From Venturia oleaginea (taxonomy: Eukaryota > Ascomycota > Dothideomycetes > Venturiales > Venturiaceae), in NCBI GenBank assembly GCA_013176395.1, contig JABMLP010000008.1, positions 558,001-622,000 on the forward strand: a stretch of DNA of 64,000 nt. The letters run 5' to 3'. The notes under the pieces were generated by a model. It was given only the letters and a program-made list of their open reading frames with translations, was not told the DNA's origin and made no database searches. The position numbers and the translations under genes are program-made. Below are positions 1 through 8,633 of this stretch, one piece after another; position 1 is the first letter of the stretch; each line of letters begins with the position of its first letter.

Positions 1-120
1 CCAAATCCAATATCTCAAAGAAAAATGAATATCGACCACCGCTTACCTCCCTCAAATACAACCACCGCCACCTCAGCCCTCAATTCATCCGCACCATATT
101 AAACTCAGCCAAAGATCACG

Positions 121-486
121 ATGTGTAAATTCACATTCTACAACTCAATCTGTAACCACCACCACCGCAGAGGCCACTCCAAACGTACCTGGTGCATCGA
201 TCGTTGCTCCCTGGCCCACCTCAACGAGAAAAACTGCGATGGCATACCCTATAAACCACACAACCTCCATCCAATCCTCAATTGTCTCGAACGCGCACAC
301 GAAGAAAAAACAGCCGGCACAACTCCTCCAAAAATCCTCCCATTTGTACACTGCAAACCCAATTCCGACGAGAATAAAGAGGACTTTGACATGGACACGA
401 TATTTCAGCAGCCGAAGAATTTGGAAGGGGAAATTGAGTTTATGAAAGGGTACTTTGGGATGGAGAAGATAGAAAAGGTGATTTAG
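121..486 (+). CDS. Small Cys-rich protein of the MC family, copy 1
   Basis: A single-exon frame of 121 codons begins MCKFTFYNSIC and has His/Cys-rich spacing in its first 60 residues, including CNHHHRRGH and CIDRCSLAHLNEKNC. It has no signal peptide and no membrane segment, so it is probably cytosolic. The start was chosen because the copies at 1082 and 2728 also begin Met-Cys followed by an aromatic or basic stretch and a Cys near residue 11 or 12. The C-terminal half is acidic and has a short helix-like segment (GEIEFMKGYFGM) that parallels the SMEVQIAHMKAIFD segment of copy 2. Related short proteins beginning Met-Cys with Cys/His spacing are common in ascomycetes and have no known function. 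Metal binding is an inference from the Cys/His pattern. Confidence 0.5.
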   Translation: MCKFTFYNSICNHHHRRGHSKRTWCIDRCSLAHLNEKNCDGIPYKPHNLHPILNCLERAHEEKTAGTTPPKILPFVHCKPNSDENKEDFDMDTIFQQPKNLEGEIEFMKGYFGMEKIEKVI

Positions 487-1081
487 AGGGGGAAGATGGG
501 GAGGAGAGTGAGGGAGTTTAGGGCTTGGAATGTTTGGGTTGTGCAGGTTGTGGGGTGAAAGTTAGTTTGGTGTGAGTAGAAGAGCGAGGAAGAGAAGTTG
601 GAGTTGGAGAATTAGTGACAAGTGGCAAGTCAAGTGGAATTGGTATTAAGAGGGTATATGGAGTCAGATTGCGCTTGTTTGCAAGCAATTGCAAAAGCAA
701 ATTTCTCTAGATTTGGTAGGTACTATCGAATATAATCGAGGATTCTTTTATAAAAGTAGAGAATTGATAATCTTGGTACATTACTGATAGATATAATATT
801 TACACGTTTTGAATTCCACGACAATGTAAAACAGGTTTGTGGCAAGATGTGCTAATCGTGGTCCGACGACGTCAGATGCGCAAGGCTGTGAGTCAGCCTC
901 GTCGTCACGCAAAATCTACAAATCTGGTTTGCAGTCATTAGTAACAACGCACCGTGGGTCAAATAATCAGGCTTACAGTCAATAATAAAAAGGTGAGAGG
1001 AAGTTTCATCTAACTTTTTATGCGAAACCATTCTAGCATTCCTGTCACAAACATTGAGCAACAGAACAATTGTCACCAAAA

Positions 1082-1429
1082 ATGTGTTACTACACCCTGG
1101 AAATCTATCACTCCTGCACGAAACCCGATCAACACGACTTCAAAATTTGGCTAGTCAAGAGTTGTATGATAGCGCATGCAAATAATATCCAATGCCCCGA
1201 TATCCAATACAAGGCCACTACCGATCCTATCCCATGTCCAACATGTGAACACGAGGCATCTACATCCGGAGAACAACTCGATCACTTTTCTTCGCCTGGA
1301 CCAGAGTTCGTCGGCGAATTCAGTATGGAAGTACAGATTGCGCACATGAAGGCCATTTTTGATCGGCGACGAGAGGAGAAATGGGCTCGGCTTTGTGAAG
1401 AGCGCTTTGTGTGGGATAATGCACAGTGA
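1082..1429 (+). CDS. Small Cys-rich protein of the MC family, copy 2
   Basis: A 115-residue single-exon protein starts MCYYTLEIYHSC. An in-frame ATG lies 12 bases upstream at 1070, but the Met-Cys start matches the neighbouring copies. Key features are CPDIQY near residue 43, then a CPTC pair (residues 57-60), then a charged C-terminal helix with MKAIFDRRREEK. The same order (C-x-D-[IV]-QY, then a C-x-x-C pair) is found in the copies at 1577 and 2728, which shows a local tandem family. The function is unknown. The Cys pairs suggest a small zinc-binding fold, which is an inference. Confidence 0.55.
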   Translation: MCYYTLEIYHSCTKPDQHDFKIWLVKSCMIAHANNIQCPDIQYKATTDPIPCPTCEHEASTSGEQLDHFSSPGPEFVGEFSMEVQIAHMKAIFDRRREEKWARLCEERFVWDNAQ

Positions 1430-1645
1430 ATAGAGGTGCATAAAAGACAAACTGTTTTCGGCGGGCAATTAAACGGTTGATGATATTTGGTGCCTTTCTA
1501 GCCTTCTCCCATGCATATTTACTTCCTCTCCCTCGACAATTAACGAAAAGCACCGAAGTTCCAGGATACAGCCCAAATGTGCTACTTAAACCTAGCAAGC
1601 TACCTCCCATGCAGTCCCGTTGTTGATTCGGCTTTGCACACGTGT

Positions 1646-1697
1646 ATGAAATAGTAATGAAATGATAATGTAACGATAATGAAATGATAATGAAATA
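1646..1697. repeat. AT-rich tandem repeat (GATAATGAAAT-like)
   Basis: Units of roughly 10-12 bp built from ATGAAAT and GATAATG are repeated imperfectly about five times. They sit exactly where the reading frame of MC-family copy 3 stops. Confidence 0.7.
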
Positions 1698-2050
1698 AAC
1701 ATATATGGATAAGTCTCTTGTATTCTTGATTGTTCTTGTTCTTCTTCGAACATTGAGGTATCCTTGAGATGCAGAAATTGCACCGCCCCTGTCAGTGCCA
1801 AGGATATGACACCCGTCGACCCTAACGCCGACAACAGCCACCTCCCCAAAGCCTTTGGCGGTTTCGCAAAAAGGGACACCGCCATGCCCCACAGATGCCA
1901 CGCGAAAAAGGTCTGGCAACTCCAAAAAGACCAATGTGAAACCTATCTGGAGATAAAATTCCAATGCCCAGACGTGCAATACAAAGAATTACTCGATCCA
2001 CTTCCCTGCCCAAGCTGTGAACTTGAGGTCGCGACGCCGGGCTTAAACTT

Positions 2051-2084
2051 GGCAATTGTCCCTTGGTGGCAATTGTCCCTTGGA
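2051..2084. repeat. 17-bp tandem duplication
   Basis: The unit GGCAATTGTCCCTTGG plus one base occurs twice head to tail. Its length is not a multiple of three, so it shifts the frame of MC-family copy 3. Confidence 0.85.
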
Positions 2085-2159
2085 ATCAACAGCGCAATCA
2101 AGGGGAGATACATTTCAACCTTATAAGGGCAGTATGGGTTTGCAAGTTGTGGATATGAA

Positions 2160-2350
2160 GGCGTTTTATGATCGAAAGGGAAGGGAGGAGAGAGGAGGTT
2201 GAGTGGAGGAAAATTCAGGAGAGAAGAGGGGAGATAATAGAAAGGAAAAGGAAGAAGATAGGTGAGGAGGGAATAATGAAGACATAGGAGAGAAGGGGTG
2301 TGTGGTGAGGGAGAGGGAGGAGGAATTGAGGAGGGAGGATGGTAAGAGAT
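2160..2350. other. Purine-rich tract
   Basis: About 190 bp downstream of copy 3 are almost entirely G and A on the plus strand. Shorter purine-rich stretches follow copies 1 (about 480-610) and 4 (about 3270-3420). I see no gene in it. Confidence 0.6.
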
Positions 2351-2682
2351 CTGGGCAGTTTGTGATGATTTGATTTGGGACTTGTGGATAGGCTTGTAGG
2401 CTATCTACTCTTCACAATGTGTGAGAAAGGACTCGTGTACTGTAAATTTTGGATCATGACAAGTCGACAAGAACCACTTGACCTATTTCTCAAGACCAGA
2501 AGTGAACAATTTCACCTGTGATATGGATTCGGCGAAGCTTTTGAAAGGATTGCATGTAACCAACGCACTGGCAAAGAACATGTGAGCGTATGACTGATTC
2601 AGAGAAGATCATATGCAAACTTACGCTCGAAATACTTACCCCTTTCATATCCGTCAGGTCACAAGACATACCTTCCCAGGGC

Positions 2683-2690
2683 TATAAAAG
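2683..2690 (+). promoter_or_regulatory. TATA box of MC-family copy 4
   Basis: TATAAAAG lies 38 bases upstream of the chosen ATG at 2728. This supports that ATG over the in-frame ATG at 2590, which would be upstream of the box. Confidence 0.5.
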
Positions 2691-2727
2691 CCAGTCTCCT
2701 TCTCTCCAAAAACTATCAGTAGAATCA

Positions 2728-3042
2728 ATGTGCCATTTCACCCTCCAACCCCACAGCTTCTGCCTCCAAAGCGGCAATCCCCATAACAGCCACCCAACAA
2801 AATCCTGGCAAACAGTCCACTGCCCAACATACAAGACTACGCATATCCAATGCGCAGACATTCAATATCAACATATCATCGAACTCACGACATGCGGTTT
2901 CTGTATCGATGAAGTGCAAAGTCTAGGACATGCACATCCCCTAGATAAACTTTCATCGGAGTCTTTTTCGCAGCTGCTTTCACGACTCTCAGATACGGAC
3001 ATATGGTTGCATGAGAGTATACTCTCGAATGATACACAGTGA
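2728..3042 (+). CDS. Small Cys-rich protein of the MC family, copy 4
   Basis: A 104-residue single-exon protein starts MCHFTLQPHSFC. The TATA-like TATAAAAG at 2683 places the start here rather than at 2590. It carries CADIQY (aligned with CPDIQY of copy 2 and CPDVQY of copy 3), then a CGFC pair, and a Ser-rich acidic tail. It has no signal peptide and no transmembrane segment. The function is unknown. It is the most diverged open copy of the cluster. Confidence 0.55.
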   Translation: MCHFTLQPHSFCLQSGNPHNSHPTKSWQTVHCPTYKTTHIQCADIQYQHIIELTTCGFCIDEVQSLGHAHPLDKLSSESFSQLLSRLSDTDIWLHESILSNDTQ

Positions 3043-3127
3043 AAAGATAAAGATTTAGGATTGCATGAGGTTCAAAATGAACCGGTGATCGAGCGATAGT
3101 TATACAGATTCGAGTGGTCTGAAATCA

Positions 3128-3240
3128 AAACGAGGGGATATGCCTCTGACGGCCGTATGCAGCTTCAAAACGAGGGTACGTGACTCTGACGGCCGTATAC
3201 AGCTGTATCATCTCACAATGGCCGTATGCGGCTGTATCAT
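3128..3240. repeat. Short direct repeats with a GGCCGTATGCAGCT core
   Basis: Three copies of a segment containing GGCCGTAT-(G/A)-C-(A/G)-GCT are spaced about 45 bp apart, two of them preceded by CAAAACGAGG and CTCTGAC. They lie just downstream of MC-family copy 4 and have no coding potential I can support. Confidence 0.6.
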
Positions 3241-4124
3241 TTAACATATACACTTGAGTATTCTTATCCCAGTTATGAAAGTGAGGATTGAAGAGCAGAG
3301 GGAGAAGAAGCTATTGAAGGAGGGACTTGGGAGGAGGTTGGGAATTTGTATTGGGAAAGTAAATAATGAGGTCGGTGAAGAGGAGGATAAGGAGTCAGAA
3401 GACAAGTCACTCGTTGAGGGAGACGACGAATTAGATGATAGGGTGTACAACAAGGCAGAAGATGAGGTAGATGTCAAGGGAGAGAATTGGACAGATGATA
3501 AGAGCAATGATAAGACAGCGACGATGGAAAAGTAGTACGAATTTTTTGAGGAGGGAGTTGTTATGCTATGATAGGCAAACGAAGTATGAAAAGACTCAAA
3601 CTAGAGTTCGACAGAATTGGAGGATAGCTTGTTAGCAATAGAGATGATGAATGGAAACCCCTTGTATAACCAGTCAGACTCGCCATGTCCTGAATGGTTC
3701 ATGCAGCAAAAACTTCCCAAAACCAAAGTATTTTGAAGTCTTGGACATGATTTGTGTAAGGAGGAAGGGAGTGGATATCGTCGCCCACAAAAAGCGCTGT
3801 GATAGTCGGTAGCCCGGAGAATGCGCCGACGGGTCGAAGTCGGAAAAGAGGTTGGAGGAGATCGATGGGCAGGGATAGTTGCTAATGACCTCAAGCCAAA
3901 ATGATCTTTGACCAGGAACAAGGCATTCCCCTAAACGAGAACCTCCCTCTCCCGTCCAGTAGGACGAATTCCTGAGTCGTATATAAAGGTTCGTCGAAGA
4001 CATCCCTCACGAGACCGTCGGTCTTTTGCTACCCGGTGCAAAGCGACACACAAGAATACCTTCCTCTTTAATACTCTGCCTCAGCAGTTTGCAAGCAGGA
4101 TAGTTATGATTTAAGGCTATCTCC
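3241..4124. other. Stretch without a supported gene
   Basis: A 93-codon plus frame (3254-3535) rich in Glu, Asp and Lys runs through a GA-rich tract and probably reflects composition only. Two overlapping minus frames (3601-4003) show no recognisable family. A TATATAAAG at about 3978 on the plus strand has no gene behind it. Confidence 0.4.
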
Positions 4125-4811
4125 TCACCCATCAGCCATCTGTCCAAGAACAGGCTCATGACTGTCATCCTCACAAACCGGGCTCCGGCAGAGCTGAGAA
4201 AGAACAGTCTTCTTACTCTTGTCCGATCTCTTGAAGCATGAGCAAAGACTGAACCTGAGGTATCTGTAAAGCAAGCATAAGTGAAGGAAACTATATCAAA
4301 ATGTCAGCCCTCATTCCCAGTTCCAAGCTCATAAGAAAAGAGGAGAAGGGTGCGATTAGTACCTCTGCCCAACCCAAATCATACTAACATAAGCCAACAA
4401 AAACACCGTCTCCTTCCGCCCACTCTGACTTGCAAATGTAAGAATAACCCAACTCAACATCCCACCACCGAGCAAAAAATCAGCAGAAGCCCAAATACCC
4501 AAATACTTTCCCTTTTCCGGCTCGTAGCAATCATCAGCAAGTCGGATTTGGTACTCATCGGTTTTCCTCTTGTTATAGAGGTAATAGAGGGAGGTTAGAC
4601 TGCTGAAGGCTGACCAGATGAAGGCTAGGATGGACCATGCGTAGGCATCGATGATGAGGAGGGGGAGACCTAAGTCCCAGCATGAAATGAGGCCAGTGCT
4701 ATTGAGGCAGTGGAGTTTTTTGGGGATCGGACGGGGTAGGTTGGGTGTGTTGTTGTTCGGACTGATGCTTTCGCTGGTGTGTACGATAGTTGAGCGACTA
4801 GGAGAGCCCAT
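4125..4811 (-). CDS. Multipass membrane protein, unknown function
   Basis: Two exons (4811-4363 and 4263-4125) joined by a 99-nt GT-AG intron encode 195 residues. The start MGSPSRSTIVHTSES is followed by a hydrophilic N-terminus of about 50 residues. Three or four hydrophobic segments follow: LGLPLLIIDAYAWSILAFIW plus the adjoining Ser/Leu stretch, ADFLLGGGMLSWVILTF, and ETVFLLAYVSMIWVGQRYL. The cytosol-like tail is rich in Lys, Ser and Cys and ends GQMADG. Exon 1 alone would stop two codons after the donor, so the splice matters for the tail. The layout resembles small fungal MARVEL-like proteins, but I cannot assign a family. It lies alone, convergent with nothing recognisable. Confidence 0.6.
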
Positions 4812-5294
4812 GGCTGCGATTGTACTGGAATCGAAGACTTCTATTTATTTTGTTAAGAGTCGTGAGTGAGATTGAGCAATTGAGATGAAGAAATGAACCT
4901 CTGATAAAGCATCATCAAATTCGAGCGATTCGGATACCTCATGAGGGGTAGCAAGTAGCAACAGGCAACAAGAAAAGGTGCTTGCAGGATCAAACAGGAG
5001 TGAAAGGATGACGATCCCCGAACAAGCGAGTTCAAAGATAGGACGAACAATAATGGGCAAAATATTCTAGGCGGTCGAATTGTCACGATCATCATTGCAC
5101 AGGAATTTTCCTCATTTGGAAATATCTTCGCGGAGAGGGGCTCTTTCTGTCATCGTATTCGCAGCTGTTTCGGGATTTGTTTTGATATTCTGTCAGCACT
5201 TGGTGTAATTCACGTCAGGAATAATGGAGTATTGAAGGAAAAAAATTGAAGGCGGAATGCTTTCGTCGCTGTTCATCTTACTTTGCGAACAGAA
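4812..5294. other. Intergenic stretch without a supported gene
   Basis: It contains only short overlapping minus frames and AT-rich sequence between the membrane-protein start and the cutinase stop. I see no repeats or RNA genes. Confidence 0.5.
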
Positions 5295-6494
5295 CTAGGC
5301 ACCACCCATCGCATCCACCAGCGACTTCTTCGCAGCTTCGAACTGCGCGTTCTTGGGCATCTCAGGAATCTTCTCCCTCTGCTTCACCACTTCATCCTCT
5401 AACAAAACACTCCTCATAGCAAAGGCCCACGGTGTTCCCACAGCCTTCCCTACATTAATTGCCACCGCTGTTGCGGTTGAATTAGCGAGCTGCGACTTGA
5501 CTTCAGGACGAAGGAGTGTCGCCAAGGGTGGTGCTAGGTCAGCTTGAGAGGGACTAGGCAGCGAATCTGCAGGTGCAAGTCCCTGGGCTTTCGCGAGCGC
5601 CTGCTGGGCTTGAAAGCGTTTATTTACGAAATTGGCTCCGGCTTCGTCGAATTCTTGTGGATAATTCATGTGGACTGCCAGATCTTTGCCTTGGTCGCAG
5701 AAGGGGTCGTTTGCTTGTTCACATCAGCTGCCGAATTCACTTCGTAGATGGAGCACGAGATGTCCCTTACTGTTACAGTAGGATTGGAGCTTTTCTGCAA
5801 ACGTGTCTAATGTTTGGTTTGCTCGCCGAACAAAAATACCATCTCTCTTAGAAGTGCCAACGTTGTAAGTTGCAACGGCGCTGTGCCGCGGATCGCCGTA
5901 GAAGACCATGGCGTCGACTCGACCTCAGTTAGCTGGGCTGTCTGGAAGCAGGCATGCACTGCTAACATACCGACGGCGCTGATGTCGGCTCGAATGGGTG
6001 GATTTATGCTTGACACTCCTTGAATCCCTCCTCCCGCAACGGCATCTCCAATAATCTGCGCGCCCTGGTTATTGGTTAGACTCTACTGCTTCTTATCAAC
6101 AAAGAAATCATACCTGAGAGTATCCTAGCATCGCCAATTTGGCGTTGGGACACCTTTGTACGAAGCGGCTCAGCATCTTCGTCACTGTAACAATCCCAGT
6201 GCTTGACGAAGCTCCGTAGTTCTCTATCGTCGCTGGATAGACCACCGCTTCGATAGTCGTTCCTGGATTAGCTGCGATGATCTTGTTTGCTAGTGACATC
6301 AATTGCCCTGGCCCTGGTGCTTCTAAACTTCCTCTCGCTATAATTAAATGACTGGGAGGACAGGGAGAAGCCTGCCGCTGAGCGATCTCTGCCTGCACGG
6401 GATCCGGAAAAGGTTCATTGTACGAAGCAATTGACAAAGGCGCACCCATTATCATGGAAAGGAAAGCTGCCTGCAGGAATAACGAGCGCGACAT
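5295..6494 (-). CDS. Secreted cutinase-family esterase (CE5)
   Basis: Four exons (6494-6114, 6064-5971, about 5917-5771, 5713-5295) give about 346 residues. The start MSRSLFLQAAFLSMIM is a signal peptide. Family landmarks appear in order: the IIARGS oxyanion region (about residue 50), the nucleophile elbow GYSQG built across intron 1, FYGDPRH, and DPFCDQG with the catalytic Asp followed by the catalytic His in LAVHMNYP. CE5 enzymes hydrolyse cutin or acetylated xylan, and this sequence alone does not separate the two. Its ~120-residue tail after the catalytic His is longer than in a classical cutinase (about 200-230 residues in total). Exon 3 has two in-frame acceptors six bases apart, so Gly-Arg may be included or skipped. 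Confidence 0.88.
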
Positions 6495-7339
6495 GATGAA
6501 CGAGTCCGAATAGAACTGACGCCGAAAAAATAATCTATCACCTGTGCAACTGCCTTTGCGGGTTGCCGGGTAGTTGGCATCCAGGTTCTCGGGGCTTATT
6601 CCAGATCTGACGGATAGCCTCAAAGCGCATTAATAGATATGACAAGGAACATAATAGTTATGAATCTTGGAAGAGTATAAATGCTGGCCAGTACAGAGAT
6701 CTGACTTGCCACATTGGAACCTCGAACAAATCGCAACAGTGCAGTAGCGAAATAACGTGGCAAACTCTGTCTCAAAGATTGCGAGTGAAGTAGCAGAATT
6801 CTTCAAACATCCAAGGGAAACAAGAAATAGTCGTAGCAAAGACAGTATAGGGCCCACAAGCGGCACGTGTTTGGGCTCCAAACGTGATTTGCCCGAACAC
6901 GGTTCCCAAGATCCTTCGTGGTGTCCTGTCGAAGCCGTGGAAAAGACGGCGGCCCGGAGAGTACATCTAGGCATCCGGCGTAGGTTCGAAAATAGATGAT
7001 CCTGTGACCGGGATATCAACTGAGAGATCTTTTTTCATAAGGTGCTTGATGCAGTCCGATGCGCGGTCTCGAGGAAATCGAAGGGCCTGAAACCACCAAG
7101 CTTCAAAGCGAAACCAAGAACCAGAAACAAAAATCATGGTAAATAATTCATTTTTGCGTATGCCTCTAACCTTGAGGGACTTTTTCTTTGAGCTCGCTAT
7201 CGTCCCATTTCCATCACAATTGGCCATCATAGGCCTACCTGTGGTTTATGCCTTACCGTTCAAGTCGTCTCTATCTCAGAGTGGGGGTATATTGCCATGG
7301 ACAATGAATGGGAAATGCGCCATAATGTCTATCATGCAA
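6495..7339. other. Intergenic stretch without a supported gene
   Basis: Overlapping frames on both strands (80-129 codons) have no recognisable domain, no shared splice logic and no consistent start context. The region separates the cutinase and zim17 genes, both on the minus strand. Confidence 0.5.
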
Positions 7340-7973
7340 TTATGCTTTTGTCGTGTCGTCCGCTTTAGGCGATCGAGTAGTTTCGGTGCCGTCTTCCCAG
7401 AACTCCAGATCACCGTCAGCGCTCAGGGTGCCTCGTTTCACAAGCTCTCCTTTCTCTTTTATGATGTCTTCCAGTGTCACTCGAGAATCGGAGAATATCT
7501 GACAGATTGGTCAGCAAATTGAGAATGTCGCTGCACGATCGAGACACCTGCCAACAACACACCTTTAAGTGATCAGATATCAGATGCTTGTTTTTGCACC
7601 CAGGACAAGTGATCAAAACAGTGCCATTGTGGTAACCTTGCTTAGAAATCCTGTGCGTGGACCTTGTCTGGCATTTTTTGCAGGTGAAGGTCATCTCATA
7701 AGCAGGAGCTTCCGCTGTTGGCTCTTTAGACTTGACAGAGTCGGTCGCTGGCACAGCCGCTTCCTGCATGTCATGTGATGATACTGAAAACGGTCGCGAC
7801 AGTAAACGCTGAGATGGAAGAGGTCTACGCCGGGAGGGGAATGCCATTGCCATTGCTGGTTGCATTGTTCGACGAGCAACGGCAGGGGACCTGTTGAGAC
7901 ATCTTCGCGGGATCTGGACATTCTCAGCAGCAAGCCGGCGCGCAAACAGACGCCGTGTTTGTAGATTTGCCAT
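7340..7973 (-). CDS. zim17: Mitochondrial DNL-type zinc finger protein Zim17/Tim15 (Hep1)
   Basis: Two exons (7973-7563 and 7498-7340) encode 189 residues. The N-terminus [19 protein letters not shown] is Arg-rich and free of acids for its first 16 residues, as expected of a matrix presequence. The core carries CKKC, then [14 protein letters not shown], then [17 protein letters not shown]. These are the two CxxC zinc ligands and the H-L-I-x-D-x-L signature of the DNL family. The protein keeps mitochondrial Hsp70 soluble and active during import. The intron falls immediately after HLK, and exon 2 supplies [19 protein letters not shown]. An upstream in-frame start at 8039 is possible but would dilute the presequence. 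The gene is divergent from cullin-3, sharing about 660 bp. Confidence 0.93.
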
Positions 7974-8633
7974 GTTGGAGGGATGCAATTGGGAGCGACA
8001 AGTGTGTTGGCAGACTCTCCTCAAGCTCCAAGTTTTCACTTCAGCACCTGTGGCGTTGGCGCGTTCAATTCCGCCCGCAAACGGTTCATCGACCTCCGTT
8101 GCCGTCTACCACCACCAAAATATCAGCCAGAGTACTCATTACGAATATCCAGCAGAAGGCCCTTCGCCACCAGACCTTCTCGCCGCATGCTTCTCTAATT
8201 GTCTCCCGACCAATCGACCGTATCCTGATTTTTAACCACCGCCGTATACCTTGTTTACCACCCCCCGCATCGCCATATTCCGTATCAGCACTGTATGCTT
8301 CTGTAGGGGAATCGTTAAATACCATGTCCGCAAGATTAAGGAACAAGATACGCGCTCCGAGAAGGGTGAGTCACCCGGATCTTCGTATTCAAAAGCTTTT
8401 ACGGCTGGATCCCAGGGTGCTGGTTTCCTGAGAGCTTCACTTGATTGTGGCATACAGCTCTACAACACCATCAGAAACACTTCTGGGCCAACGCAGCAAT
8501 TGTTTCCTTATTATTCCACCCACAAGTCCTTCTCCAGACCTCCAGAACTCCAGCACAACTCTTCCAATAACTCGCTACTCCCACCAAATAACATCATACA
8601 TTCGTATTCAAAATTGAAGTATAATTGCTAACC

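Larger units (their letters stand above)
1577..2203 (+). pseudogene. Decayed MC-family copy 3
   Basis: A family-type start, MCYLNLASYLPC, lies at 1577 but stops after 25 codons at the edge of an AT-rich tandem repeat. Family sequence resumes at about 1880 with CPDVQYKELLDPLPCPSC, very close to copy 2. The C-terminal MKAFYDRK segment, matching MKAIFDRR of copy 2, is at about 2155 in another frame. A 17-bp tandem duplication at 2051-2084 lies between the two frames. An intron starting GTGTAT near 1643 could bridge the first break, so part of this copy may still be expressed, but the C-terminal frame change argues for a broken gene. Confidence 0.45.
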
